NCBI RefSeq assembly: GCF_026711005.1
Contig: NZ_JAPPVJ010000003.1
Coordinates: 248,001-312,000, forward strand
Direction of reading: 5' to 3'
Length of the DNA: 64,000 bases
Source of the DNA: Sphingobacterium sp. UT-1RO-CII-1
Lineage (GTDB): Bacteria > Bacteroidota > Bacteroidia > Sphingobacteriales > Sphingobacteriaceae
The notes under the pieces were generated by a model. It saw only the letters and a list, made by a program, of their open reading frames with translations. It was not told where the DNA came from and did no database searches. Positions 36,401 through 45,618 of this stretch are shown here, one piece after another (position 1 is the first letter of the stretch; the number at the start of each line of letters is the position of its first letter). Position numbers and translations under genes: made by a program.

Positions 36401-38812
36401 CTAAAGGAAGATGGCTTAATGTTAAATTACGACAAATGGAATATTACTTCGGATAACCAATTACTATTTGGACCTTCGGGTATTCATGCCCATAATTTTT
36501 TACTTTCAAATAAAGGACAAGAATTTCTAATTCAATCACAAGATTCATCTTTAAATTCAACAGTGAATCTATCTTTTAAAGACTTTAGAATAGAAACATT
36601 TACCAAAATTTTAGACTCTGATGATTTAAATGTTGGAGGAAATATAAATGGTTATGCGAGTCTATTTAATCTGTCAGAGAACCCCATGTTCACATCAGAC
36701 ATTCATATTGATAAGTTTTACTTTGCTCAAGACACCATAGGAAATATCTTAATAGCTGTAAATAACACAAAAAAGGACACTTATTCTGCTGATATCAGAG
36801 TTACAGAAAATGGTAATGACATTAAACTAATAGGCGATGTATTCAGTCCAGCCAACGGAAAGTCTTCAATGAATGGCACACTAACCTTAAGCCCGATGAA
36901 ATTAGCTACCTTAGAGGCTTTCAGTATGGGTTATTTAAAAGGAGCTGATGGAGATCTAGAAGGAAAACTAGAACTCACAGGCGCTTTGAGTGCACCTAAA
37001 ATAAATGGGGAGTTACTATTTAAGAAGTCTCAACTTAATATTGCCATGTTAAATGCCGATTTTATGATGGATAATCAAAAAATTCAATTTAATGACAAGG
37101 GAATACAATTTAAACAATTTCAAATTCAAGACTTACGTGGAAACACCGCTCGTATTAATGGGGCAGTCCTCACAAACGATTATACAGATTTCGATTTTAA
37201 TCTCAACCTTACAACAGATGATTTCTCGGTTGTAAATTCTACCCGAGAAGACAATGATCTCTTTTTCGGAAAATTATTTGTTACCTCGAATATCCGTATA
37301 ACAGGAGATATGCACAAACCTCGAATAGACGGCACTGTCAAAGCAAACAATAAAACCGATTTTTCCATCATTGTCCCTAATGAAAACCCAGGTGTTTCAC
37401 AACGAGACGGTGTTGTTAAGTTCGTTAATAGAAGTGACACAACACGTACAAATGTTTTTGCAAGGCTAGATTCTATAACCACTGCGACTCACTTAATGGG
37501 CTATGATATAGCCTTAAATTTAGCCACAGATAAAGACGCGAAATTTAGAGTAATTTTAGATGAAGGCACGCAAGATGCCTTAAATATTCAAGGAGTTGCA
37601 GAACTAACAACAACCATTGACGCCAATAACCGGATTACTATGTCTGGAACATTTACTGTGGAAAAAGGAGATTATTCCTTCTCTATGGGTCCGATATCCA
37701 AAGATTTTAGTTTTCAAAAAGGAAGTACCATTACGTGGAACGGCGATCCTCTTGATGCTCAGCTTAATATTACAGCACTCTATTCTAACCGCTTCTCGAC
37801 ATTAGAGTTAGTTCAGTCTCAAATTGGTTCCGAAAGTCAAAACCTATACAAACAACGTATACCATTTGACGTCAAATTGATCCTGACGGGCGAACTATTT
37901 AAACCTATAATCAATTTTGATATCGATTTAGACGAAAATAATGCAATTGTTTCGCAAGATGTTGTTAGCAAAGTAAACGTCGCATTAGCAAATCTTCGAG
38001 AAGATCCTGCCGAGCTGAATAAACAAGTATTTTCTTTGATTGCATTAGGTCGTTTTATGGCTGCAAATCCATTTGCAAGTTTATCAGGAGGTAGCGCCGA
38101 GTCATTAGCACGTAGTACAGTAAGCTCATTCCTATCCAGTCAATTGAACAGTCTAGCTTCTAACTTGATAACAGGTGTTGAACTAGACTTCAACTTGCAG
38201 TCGGAAGAAGACTATCTGACAGGAAATGCACAAACTCGAACAGATCTAAATGTAGATATTTCAAAAATGCTGTTTGACGATCGCTTGAAAATAACTATTG
38301 GATCGAATTTTGAAGTCGAAGGAAACACCCGTCCAGGAGAACGAGCCTCCAATATTGCGGGCGATATCTCTTTAGAATATCAACTTTCTAAAGATGGGCG
38401 CTATTTCGCACGTGTATATAGAAAAAATCAGTATCAAGCAACATTACAGGGTGAATTTGTCGAAACAGGAATAGGGTTCATCATTAATATGAGCTATGAC
38501 AAATTCAAAGAATTATTTATGAATTCGAAAGCTTTGGAATCTTACTATAATCAAGACAGTCGTAACTTTAGGCGTCGTTTTGATGTTGAACGAATGGAAA
38601 CAGATTCAGCTTACCGAGATAGTGTCCGTATAATTTTAAGAGATAGCCTAATAAAAAATAATCCCGAGTTTAAAAAACGATGGGAAGAGCGCCAGCGCGA
38701 AGAGTTAAATAAAGACAAAAAGCAAAACAACTCTGATAAACAAAACATAGATCCAACGAGCACTACTGCTATTAGAAATGAAGAAGAAGAAAGGAAGTCA
38801 AATGAAAATTAA
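33497..38812 (+). CDS. tamB: TamB-type translocation/assembly module protein
   Basis: This 1771-residue envelope protein has one N-terminal transmembrane helix (about 25-45), a very long beta-rich periplasmic region of AsmA/DUF490 character (starting with VGQVTNYLEDKIGTPVDIGYI), and a C-terminal TamB domain ending in the ARVYRKNQYQA...G.GF.I.MSYDKF pattern. TamB forms a groove spanning the periplasm that acts in outer-membrane protein assembly or lipid transport with a BamA-family partner. There is no ATG before the membrane helix. The start is either the GTG at 33497 or a TTG at 33539 (MNRFGRIALK). The tamL gene overlaps the 3' end by 11 bp. Confidence 0.93.
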   Translation: MLIYCISLSYKKTVLNRFGRIALKTILWIIGSVIALLLLLILLIRLPSIQNYVVGQVTNYLEDKIGTPVDIGYINITFPKKIVLENVYFEDQSKDTLIAGEKLLVDINMFKLLKNTVQVQEIQLKGITGKIKRSAPSGDFNFTYIINAFDSEQESTTKSDTVSALIFDINDVLLENIHFAYHDDVIGTSADIRLKKFDTKLKKFDLSNNMAFSLPNIELNGLDAIIKQWALPKDNNNLPVLTNALTESNTSAINSLLPDIDIKNIKLTNISVQYQDSSSSMYTHFNIKKLNAGLQQIDLNKEVIHFKDIELDESDSKIVLAKINKIDTDVKVTQSKESPPINWIVSAQRLTINKTNLWFKDNNQPQAKGFDYFNIKLTDLGGELNNLYYSADSISGSLPYLTVKDHSGFTLKNIQGDFIYTNTGLEIKNLLAQTPTTTIRDYISIAYPSLDDLTENPHLVKVKVNIKKSIIDMRDLNYFAPDLKDIEAMRPILDQKLYINGSAEGKLDYLNVQKFDFKTGERTHLLANAVIKGLPDIEKLNIDLDLQKLITGRKDLEQLISQSLLPDSLQLPNAISLVGKFTGGMQGFDTHMNLVTEKGNASLEANILMGRDTTYNATVFIDDLNIGSILNQDSLLGNLSFGAKVVGTGLDPKTMITDIEGELNQLDAIGYTYKGINLNLQAKDGDIAGLIQSPDPNVQFNMDFAVNMHSRFPKVQANLMLDSINLKNLKIMNDDFRYHGRVIADFETANPDFLNGTITISNSSLAYNDTRLTLDDVLLKATADSNRNTLILNSEFLRAHLVGRYKLTELSSSVKDIIYMYYNPQQVAHLPEDYSAQNFEFSATLNHSRFIRDLLPELEEMQIVTLDGTFNSNSKNIMAKLLAPKIVYDGTVLEDISLDVTTADSTLYYSALIEKVKVGNIQLNNSVFSGSVIENNLDFGLWIKDLKDKERYHLGATASVNNDNYIIRLKEDGLMLNYDKWNITSDNQLLFGPSGIHAHNFLLSNKGQEFLIQSQDSSLNSTVNLSFKDFRIETFTKILDSDDLNVGGNINGYASLFNLSENPMFTSDIHIDKFYFAQDTIGNILIAVNNTKKDTYSADIRVTENGNDIKLIGDVFSPANGKSSMNGTLTLSPMKLATLEAFSMGYLKGADGDLEGKLELTGALSAPKINGELLFKKSQLNIAMLNADFMMDNQKIQFNDKGIQFKQFQIQDLRGNTARINGAVLTNDYTDFDFNLNLTTDDFSVVNSTREDNDLFFGKLFVTSNIRITGDMHKPRIDGTVKANNKTDFSIIVPNENPGVSQRDGVVKFVNRSDTTRTNVFARLDSITTATHLMGYDIALNLATDKDAKFRVILDEGTQDALNIQGVAELTTTIDANNRITMSGTFTVEKGDYSFSMGPISKDFSFQKGSTITWNGDPLDAQLNITALYSNRFSTLELVQSQIGSESQNLYKQRIPFDVKLILTGELFKPIINFDIDLDENNAIVSQDVVSKVNVALANLREDPAELNKQVFSLIALGRFMAANPFASLSGGSAESLARSTVSSFLSSQLNSLASNLITGVELDFNLQSEEDYLTGNAQTRTDLNVDISKMLFDDRLKITIGSNFEVEGNTRPGERASNIAGDISLEYQLSKDGRYFARVYRKNQYQATLQGEFVETGIGFIINMSYDKFKELFMNSKALESYYNQDSRNFRRRFDVERMETDSAYRDSVRIILRDSLIKNNPEFKKRWEERQREELNKDKKQNNSDKQNIDPTSTTAIRNEEEERKSNEN

Positions 38813-41111
38813 TAAAATAGCTTACACATTAGGGCTAGCTTCTCTACTATTTATTTCAAGCTGTAACTCTACTAAATACCTCAGTGAAAATGATCATCTC
38901 TATGTAGGTGGAAATGTTGAAATACACAGAGAAAATTTAGATGCGAAAAGAAAGCAAACCTATGAGGAAAGTTTAGAAAATTACCTCATGCCTAAACCCA
39001 ATACCAAATTTTTAGGAATGCGTTTTAAACTGGGTATGTACAATATGGGAGGAGGACCTGATACCGCAACAAATTTCTTCAAAAAATGGTTAAAGAAAAA
39101 AGGAGAAAAGCCCGTTCTTCTCGGAGATGTAAATCGTGAATACAATGAGAACCTTTTAAGAAATCGAATGGAAAACTTAGGATTCTTTAACTCCTATGTT
39201 ACCTCTGATACCAGTATAAATGGACAGTTTGCCGAAGTGACCTACAATGCTTACCCTGGCAATCAGTACAAAATAAGAAAAATAGATTTTGAAATAGACT
39301 CTTTAAAAGATCTAGGCAAGGACATCCTAAACCATAAAAACAATTCTTTGTTAAAAGTTGGAACAGGCTATAATCTTGATTTTATTATCAATGAGCGAGA
39401 ACGCATTGATAATGATTTAAAAAACAAAGGATATTACTACTTTTCTCCCGACAATATACTTGTAGAAGTAGATTCCACCATAGGCGACCATAAAGTGGAC
39501 CTATTTGTTACAGTGAAGCCTGAAACCCCAAAAAAATCACAGTCTCCACAACGCATAGGGAATATTTTTGTTTATCCAACATATACACAAACTTCCGAAG
39601 GGTTTCGCCCTGCAAAACCACGCCAAAGTGATCTTTATAATGATCATTTATATATCATTGACAGGCAAAACACCTATAGAAATAAAGTTTTGGCCAATCA
39701 TATATTTTTCGAAAGAGGCGAACTATATAATCGAATAGACCATAACAGAACTATTAGCCATTTAGTTAACTTAAATGCATTTCGTTTTGTGAAAAATGAT
39801 TTTGTAGACAACCCCGACTCAGCGAACACACTTGATGTCTATTATTTCCTCACGCCCATGCAACGCAAATCAATTCGAATAGAATTATTAGCCAAAGCTG
39901 CAAACGTTTACAACGGAACAGAAGCCAATTTTAATTGGACACTTCGAAATGCTTTTAAAGGCTTTGAGAACCTCAACCTGACCGTTTTTGGCGGTTATGA
40001 GACACAGACGGGAGGTAATGTAAATTTAAGCTCAAGTTACCTACGTTATGGAGCCGAACTAGGAATCACATGGCCAAGATTACTATCTCCCTACAAATGG
40101 ACACCATCTCGTCGCTTTATCCCTAAAACATATGCAAAAATAGGTTATGAGTTCTTGAACAGAAAGAACGCATATACCCTTAACTCATTAACATTTAATT
40201 ACGGTTATAACTGGAAAGAAACAGATAAAAAACAACACGATTTAGCCGTAGCAGAAATTATATATGTGCAGCCCAGAAATATATCCACTTCATACCAAGA
40301 ACAAATGGACACAGTTCCTACATTAAGGCACATAGTTGACCCACAATTTTCATTCGGCCCGAATTATACGTTCACCTATACCAATACAATGGAAGCCAAC
40401 CGAACCCACACTTTTTATGCAAAAGCTGGGCTCAATACATCTGGGAATATCTTAGGTCTTATACAAGGGGCCAACTACAAAACAGATAATTCAAAAAAAC
40501 TGTTCGGCACAGAATATTCTCAATTTATTAAAGCTGAAGCAGATTTTAGACACTATTTAAAGCTCTCCTCTAAATCTACGTTGGCTTCTCGGCTAATGAT
40601 AGGAACTAGTTATTCATATGGAAACTCCTCTTCTCTTCCCTATTTAAAACAATATTATTCAGGTGGTCCAAATGGACTTCGTGCCTTTCGTGCACGCGCT
40701 ATCGGTCCGGGAAGTTCAGTGCCTGAAAATGTCGGTGAGCTAAACTTCTTTGCAGATCAGACAGGAGATTTTAAATTGGAAATAAACACTGAGTTTCGCT
40801 CAAAAATCACTAACATGATCGAGTGGGCTGCATTTATTGATGCAGGAAATATCTGGCTACAAAGAGAAGATATCTATAAACCAGGAGGTAAACTCAGCAA
40901 AGACTTCCTGAGTGAACTAGCTATAGGAACGGGGCTAGGGCTTCGACTAGATTTACAATTTTTAATCATCCGGACGGATTTTGCGATTCCAATACGTGTC
41001 CCATATTACAATAAAGGTGACAGGTGGGTCCTAAAAGATATTAACATAGGTAATTCCAAATGGCGTAGAGAAAATCTTGTATTTAATTTAGCCATCGGCT
41101 ATCCTTTCTAA
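38802..41111 (+). CDS. tamL: TamL: lipidated BamA/TamA-family outer-membrane protein
   Basis: From the ATG at 38802, preceded by AAAGGAAG, the product is 769 residues and begins with a lipoprotein signal ending in FISSC (Cys21). This is the Bacteroidota TamL variant rather than ordinary TamA. POTRA-like domains fill about 90-350, followed by an Omp85 beta-barrel with the conserved GGPNGLRAFRARAIGPG segment. It should pair with TamB, encoded just upstream with an 11-bp overlap that implies translational coupling. An ATG at 38778 would add eight lysine-rich residues and disturb the signal peptide, so I reject it. Confidence 0.94.
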   Translation: MKINKIAYTLGLASLLFISSCNSTKYLSENDHLYVGGNVEIHRENLDAKRKQTYEESLENYLMPKPNTKFLGMRFKLGMYNMGGGPDTATNFFKKWLKKKGEKPVLLGDVNREYNENLLRNRMENLGFFNSYVTSDTSINGQFAEVTYNAYPGNQYKIRKIDFEIDSLKDLGKDILNHKNNSLLKVGTGYNLDFIINERERIDNDLKNKGYYYFSPDNILVEVDSTIGDHKVDLFVTVKPETPKKSQSPQRIGNIFVYPTYTQTSEGFRPAKPRQSDLYNDHLYIIDRQNTYRNKVLANHIFFERGELYNRIDHNRTISHLVNLNAFRFVKNDFVDNPDSANTLDVYYFLTPMQRKSIRIELLAKAANVYNGTEANFNWTLRNAFKGFENLNLTVFGGYETQTGGNVNLSSSYLRYGAELGITWPRLLSPYKWTPSRRFIPKTYAKIGYEFLNRKNAYTLNSLTFNYGYNWKETDKKQHDLAVAEIIYVQPRNISTSYQEQMDTVPTLRHIVDPQFSFGPNYTFTYTNTMEANRTHTFYAKAGLNTSGNILGLIQGANYKTDNSKKLFGTEYSQFIKAEADFRHYLKLSSKSTLASRLMIGTSYSYGNSSSLPYLKQYYSGGPNGLRAFRARAIGPGSSVPENVGELNFFADQTGDFKLEINTEFRSKITNMIEWAAFIDAGNIWLQREDIYKPGGKLSKDFLSELAIGTGLGLRLDLQFLIIRTDFAIPIRVPYYNKGDRWVLKDINIGNSKWRRENLVFNLAIGYPF

Positions 41112-41326
41112 ACGAATTAAATAAATAGAAGAAAAATAAAAGTCTAATTTTTACGATAAGAGAAAAGCATATACACATGTGATACAATATGTTTCACTTT
41201 TTTTATGTATATTTATATATCATTTTAGAAGTAATAATCTAATTTATTATCTGAATATAAAACAAATAATAAGCGGTTATTTAATAAGTTACAAAGAGCA
41301 TATGAGCTCATGATATTAGTATATAT

Positions 41327-42265
41327 ATGAAGATAACAGTAATAGGTGCGGGAGCAGTTGGTGCAACAACCGCAGACAATCTTGTCAGAAGAAACGTAGC
41401 AGAAGAAATTATCCTTCTAGATATTAAAGAAGGTGTAGCTGAAGGAAAAGCTCAAGATATGATGCAAACTTCAGCTTTACTTGGCTTCGACTCAAAAGTG
41501 ATTGGAGTAACTAATGATTACGAAAAAACTGCAAACTCTACGGTAGCGGTGATTACATCTGGAATTCCTAGAAAACCAGGAATGACACGAGAAGAATTAA
41601 TTGGTACAAATGCAGGCATTGTAAAGTCTGTGGTAGAAAACTTACTTAAATATTCACCAAATATCATTATTCTTGTTGTATCCAACCCAATGGATACGAT
41701 GGCTTACTTAGCTCTTAAAGCAAGTGGAATTCCAAAAAATCGCATCATCGGGATGGGAGGTGCCTTAGATTCTGCCCGCTTTAAATATCAAATCTGCAAT
41801 AAACTTAATGCTTCAGCTAATGATATCAACGCAGTCGTAGTTGGAGGGCATGGTGATACAACAATGATTCCTCTCATTGAGCACGCCACGTGGAACAGCA
41901 TTCCCATAACCAACTTTTTAACAAAATCCGAACAGGATGAAATTATAAAGCGCACCATGATTGGTGGTGCTACCTTAACAGCACTTATAGGTACATCTGC
42001 TTGGTATGCTCCTGGAGCAGCTGCCGCCGCTATGGTAGAAAGTATAGTGCGAGATCAAAACAGACTGTTTACAGCATCTGTTTATTTAGAAGGCGAATAT
42101 GGACAAAAAGATATCTCAATAGGTGTCCCTGTTATTATCAACAAAAAGGGCTGGGACCGCATAATACCACTAAATTTATCTGAGCATGAACAAGAACTAT
42201 TTATTAAAAGTGCAGATGCTGTTAGAAATATGAATAAAGTTTTAAGCGACGAAGGAATTATATAA
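41327..42265 (+). CDS. mdh: Malate dehydrogenase
   Basis: The 312-residue enzyme of the LDH-like MDH group has the Rossmann glycine loop GAGAVGAT at 7-14, D32 for NAD specificity, R82 and R88 in the mobile loop (PRKPGMTREE), R151, and the catalytic H175 (GGHGDTTM). R82 in place of Gln indicates malate/oxaloacetate rather than lactate/pyruvate as the substrate pair. It interconverts malate and oxaloacetate in the TCA cycle. The ATG at 41327 is the family start. A hairpin at 42280-42309 follows the stop. Confidence 0.96.
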   Translation: MKITVIGAGAVGATTADNLVRRNVAEEIILLDIKEGVAEGKAQDMMQTSALLGFDSKVIGVTNDYEKTANSTVAVITSGIPRKPGMTREELIGTNAGIVKSVVENLLKYSPNIIILVVSNPMDTMAYLALKASGIPKNRIIGMGGALDSARFKYQICNKLNASANDINAVVVGGHGDTTMIPLIEHATWNSIPITNFLTKSEQDEIIKRTMIGGATLTALIGTSAWYAPGAAAAAMVESIVRDQNRLFTASVYLEGEYGQKDISIGVPVIINKKGWDRIIPLNLSEHEQELFIKSADAVRNMNKVLSDEGII

Positions 42266-42279
42266 TAGACTAAAATTTA

Positions 42280-42309
42280 CATGGTTTAAATGTTTATATT
42301 TAAACCATG
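42280..42309 (+). promoter_or_regulatory. Hairpin that contains the start codon of the retropepsin-like gene
   Basis: A perfect 11-bp inverted repeat (CATGGTTTAAA at 42280-42290, TTTAAACCATG at 42299-42309) has an 8-nt loop. The last three bases are the ATG at 42307, so the start codon is paired in the folded RNA. It could also serve as a weak mdh 3' end. Confidence 0.6.
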
Positions 42310-42771
42310 CAAATAATTCCTTTAGAAATTATAGACTTACAGGGAGATGGCTATCACCTGCTCATAGACGTTAAACTATTTAATCAAAATTTCAAAATGG
42401 TCGTTGATACAGGTGCTTCGAAAACAGTACTTGATATCAACATGCTATTAAATTCAGGAATATCCAAAGAACAAATATTAAAAACAGATATTCTTTCAAG
42501 CGGTCTGGGCACTAATAGTATGGAAAGCTTTTTAATAGATTTACCTGAATTTAGTATCGAAAATTGGAAGATAAAAAATTTATCGGTTGCTGTCTTAGAC
42601 TTAAACTCTATAAATAAAGCTTATGAACAGATGGGCTTACCGACCATAATAGGAGTACTAGGTGGCGACATTCTGTACAAATACGGAGCACAAATAAACT
42701 ATAAAAAACTCTCTTTAACTTTAAACGAGCGTCAATCACTAAATTTTAAAAAGCCTCCTCTGAATATGTAA
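42307..42771 (+). CDS. Retropepsin-like aspartic protease domain protein
   Basis: The 154-residue cytoplasmic protein has one retropepsin-type domain with the active-site VVDTGASKTVLD at 32-43 (catalytic D34) and the later IGVLGGDILYKYGAQINY region. Such single-domain proteins must dimerise to form an active site. No signal peptide is present. The role is unknown. It is 41 bp downstream of mdh. The 3' end overlaps the converging MFS gene by 33 bp. Confidence 0.85.
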   Translation: MQIIPLEIIDLQGDGYHLLIDVKLFNQNFKMVVDTGASKTVLDINMLLNSGISKEQILKTDILSSGLGTNSMESFLIDLPEFSIENWKIKNLSVAVLDLNSINKAYEQMGLPTIIGVLGGDILYKYGAQINYKKLSLTLNERQSLNFKKPPLNM

Positions 42772-43959
42772 TCGTAAATAAATATAATATACTACAGCAA
42801 TTGAAACACCGGCAATGCCAATGATATAAAGCGTTGCTTTCAATCCAGTGCTTTCCGCAAGGGCACCTATTAATAAGGCCCCCAACGGCGCTACTCCTTG
42901 GAAAGCCATAACATAATAACTCATCACACGAGCTCTGTACTGAGGAACGGCATGTGTCTGAATATAAGTATTAATAGATGAGTTTTGTGTCATCATAGAC
43001 AAAGACACTAACATCGTAAACACCAAAGCCATTGGTAAATAATTAGTGAAAGCCAATAATAATATAGCAATTCCCATCAAAAATGCAGAAAATAAAACGC
43101 GATAACGAAAATTGACACCTGCTCTCAATCGAGCCATTTGAAACGCACCTAACATTGCCCCAAATCCTGCCGCACTTTCAAACCATGAAAACGTAACCTC
43201 ATCCCCATTAAAAAGGTCCTTAGCTACTGCGGGGAGTAAAGAAGTATAAGGGATCACCAATAAACTTGAAAAAGCAAGTACTATAATCAGTGAAAACAAA
43301 TGAGGTGAACGCCTCATATACTTAAATCCTTCTATCAGAGCCTCTAAATTGCTTTCTTTCGTTAATGAAGAATTATCTTCTATTACATCCATCAAAAATA
43401 AACATATAATAACGGGGATAAAACTGATGAAATTAAGTGCAAAACAGACTAACTCTCCATATGTACTTAATAAAATACCTGCAATAGCTGGCCCTACCAT
43501 ACGTGCCGCATTAAAAATAGAGGAATTTAAGGCTATAGCATTAGATAAATCTTTTTTATCTGTTACTAAAGACACAATCAAAGCCTGTCGTCCCAATACA
43601 TCAAAAGCATTAATCACTCCTTGTATAAACCCTAAAACACACAGTAACCATACCGTCTCCAGTTTTGCCCATATAACTAAAGTTAGTATTCCAGCCTGAA
43701 TCATAAGCCCCACCTGAGTTCTAAAAACAAGTCGATATTTCTTATGTCTATCAACAAAGGAGCCAATAAAAGGAGATAGAATTAAAGATGGCAACAACGC
43801 TACAAATTGCACGAAGCCAAGCCAAAAAATAGATTCTGTCATTTCATAAACTAGCCAACTTATCGCTATCCGTTGCATCCAAGTTCCTAAAAGAGATAAG
43901 GACTGACCAACGACATGTAAACGAAAGTTAGGGTAAGAAAGTGATCTAAATATATCCAT
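42739..43959 (-). CDS. MFS transporter, MFS_3/EntS-like
   Basis: The 406-residue membrane protein has about twelve hydrophobic segments and begins FRSLSYPNFRLHVVGQSLSLLGTWMQRIAIS, the signature start of the MFS_3 (EntS-like) group. The FVDRHKKYR loop after the second segment is the MFS motif A region. Family members export siderophores, drugs or other small molecules; the substrate here is unknown. The gene is single, divergent from the aldolase gene, and its last 33 bp overlap the end of the retropepsin-like gene. Confidence 0.9.
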   Translation of the reverse strand: MDIFRSLSYPNFRLHVVGQSLSLLGTWMQRIAISWLVYEMTESIFWLGFVQFVALLPSLILSPFIGSFVDRHKKYRLVFRTQVGLMIQAGILTLVIWAKLETVWLLCVLGFIQGVINAFDVLGRQALIVSLVTDKKDLSNAIALNSSIFNAARMVGPAIAGILLSTYGELVCFALNFISFIPVIICLFLMDVIEDNSSLTKESNLEALIEGFKYMRRSPHLFSLIIVLAFSSLLVIPYTSLLPAVAKDLFNGDEVTFSWFESAAGFGAMLGAFQMARLRAGVNFRYRVLFSAFLMGIAILLLAFTNYLPMALVFTMLVSLSMMTQNSSINTYIQTHAVPQYRARVMSYYVMAFQGVAPLGALLIGALAESTGLKATLYIIGIAGVSIAVVYYIYLRLHIQRRLFKI

Positions 43960-44080
43960 TACAGGAGAAATGTTTAGCTAAACCTACGTAAGAATGTCAA
44001 TAATATAGCTATTTTTGTAACAGTTTAAAGGCAAATAGGTTTTAAAATTCTATATAATTATCATAATTCAACATTCAATC

Positions 44081-44740
44081 ATGAAATTTTTTATCGACAC
44101 CGCAAATTTAGCGCAAATCAGAGAAGCACAAGATCTTGGTGTTCTCGATGGTGTAACAACCAACCCAAGCTTAATGGCTAAAGAAGGAATTAGCGGAGAA
44201 AACAATGTATTAAACCATTACAAAGCAATATGCGAGATAGTAGATGGTGATGTTAGTGCAGAGGTTATTGCTACTGATTACGAAAATATGATTAAAGAAG
44301 GTGAAGCATTAGCCGCTCTTAATCCTAAAATTGTAGTAAAAGTCCCCATGATTAAAGATGGAATTAAGGCAATAAAATATTTCAGTAACAAAGGAATTAA
44401 AACGAATTGTACTTTAGTTTTTTCAGCAGGTCAGGCACTTTTGGCTGCCAAGGCAGGAGCAACTTACGTTTCTCCCTTTATTGGCCGCTTAGATGACATT
44501 TCAGTTGATGGATTAGGTCTAATTGAAGAAATACGCCTCATCTATGATAACTATGGTTTTACAACGCAAATTCTTGCAGCTTCAGTTCGTCATAGCGCAC
44601 ATATTTTAGGCTGTGCTAAAATTGGAGCTGATGTAATGACTGGCCCATTATCGGCTATTTTGTCGTTGCTAAAACATCCTTTAACTGACAGTGGACTAGC
44701 ACAATTTTTAGAAGATCACGCTAAAGCAGCTAATAAATAA
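44081..44740 (+). CDS. Transaldolase-like / fructose-6-phosphate aldolase
   Basis: The 219-residue protein belongs to the short transaldolase/FSA group. It has [16 protein letters not shown] at the start, [11 protein letters not shown] at 24-34, Schiff-base K87 (VVKVPM) and the ASVRHSAHI region. It either moves a dihydroxyacetone unit between sugar phosphates (transaldolase, pentose phosphate pathway) or cleaves fructose-6-phosphate. Sequence alone cannot separate the two. Most short bacterial members outside enterobacteria are transaldolases. It is a single gene closed by the hairpin at 44786-44816. Confidence 0.92.
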   Translation: MKFFIDTANLAQIREAQDLGVLDGVTTNPSLMAKEGISGENNVLNHYKAICEIVDGDVSAEVIATDYENMIKEGEALAALNPKIVVKVPMIKDGIKAIKYFSNKGIKTNCTLVFSAGQALLAAKAGATYVSPFIGRLDDISVDGLGLIEEIRLIYDNYGFTTQILAASVRHSAHILGCAKIGADVMTGPLSAILSLLKHPLTDSGLAQFLEDHAKAANK

Positions 44741-44785
44741 CATACTACGATCTTGTCTTTTACACCAAAGACTTATATTCTACAT

Positions 44786-44816
44786 AAAGCCCTTTCTCCA
44801 CTAGAGAAGGGGCTTT
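44786..44816 (+). terminator. Aldolase gene terminator
   Basis: A 13-bp stem (44786-44798 with 44804-44816, one T-G mismatch) with a 5-nt loop ends in T4, 45 bp after the stop codon and 41 bp before the Fur-family gene. Confidence 0.85.
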
Positions 44817-44856
44817 TATAAATAGTTGTAAAATATTATGTACATTTATAGTTAAC

Positions 44857-45303
44857 ATGGGGAATACAAATGCAGCAAATAAAATAAAATTCAGTACGTT
44901 ACTAAAAAAAAACGAACTAAAAGTAACGCCTCATAGGTTACGTGTTTTAGAAGAAATAACGCAAAAAGAAACAGCTATTTCACAACCCGATTTAGAAAAA
45001 ATAGTAGGAAAGGAAATTGACCGCGTAACTCTCTACCGTATTCTTTCAAATTTTGAAGAAAAAGGGATAGTACATAAAGTATTCGATTTAAACGGAACTG
45101 CTACTTATGCTATTTGCTCATCCGACTGTTCAGAAGCTCACCATCAAGATCAACACTTACATTTCATTTGCTCTATCTGTAATAATGTCTACTGCCTAGA
45201 TGAAATAAGTTTACCCCAAATAATACTCCCAAAAAAATTCAGCCTACACTCTTTAGCTATAAACGCAGTGGGTTTGTGCGATAAGTGTCAAGAAGATAAA
45301 TAA
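44857..45303 (+). CDS. Fur-family transcriptional regulator
   Basis: The 148-residue protein has a Fur-type winged helix-turn-helix (about 15-85, with the DRVTLYRIL recognition helix). A dimerisation domain follows with a His-rich metal site (H95, H96, H100, H102) and two structural zinc motifs, C105xxC108 and C141xxC144. Fur-family proteins repress genes with iron, zinc, manganese or peroxide as signal. The residues seen do not settle which metal is sensed. No obvious target is adjacent. Confidence 0.92.
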   Translation: MGNTNAANKIKFSTLLKKNELKVTPHRLRVLEEITQKETAISQPDLEKIVGKEIDRVTLYRILSNFEEKGIVHKVFDLNGTATYAICSSDCSEAHHQDQHLHFICSICNNVYCLDEISLPQIILPKKFSLHSLAINAVGLCDKCQEDK

Positions 45304-45618
45304 TATTCTCTTCGACAGGTCTACCTTTATTTATTCAAAAACCACCATTTCAAGCATCTGTACTTTCAACAAAAGAGACTAGCACACTCTATTCTTGAAT
45401 CAAGAAAAAAGCTCACCATTATAAAAAAAAATACCTGTGAGTAAAATTCATTAACAGACTAAAATAAATAACAAAGAATTATAAACATATAGTAAAGCAT
45501 TAAAATTAGGTATGAACTTTTTTTACGTACCTTAGTTTACATAATAATAATCACGGCAATTGGTCGAGTATATTTTACATCCATTTCTCCAAACATATAC
45601 CTACAGAATTATGGAGAT
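45304..45618. other. Intergenic region before rnr, no gene seen
   Basis: 315 bp of AT-rich sequence. No reading frame with coding character, no tRNA fold and no full promoter match were found. Confidence 0.5.

Noticed and set aside
38778..38801. Upstream ATG for tamL
   Set aside because: It would add eight residues, mostly lysine, in front of a normal lipoprotein signal, and the ATG at 38802 has a better ribosome-binding stretch.
45304..45618. Possible small RNA or tRNA before rnr
   Set aside because: No cloverleaf, no stable hairpin with U-tract and no promoter pair could be found.
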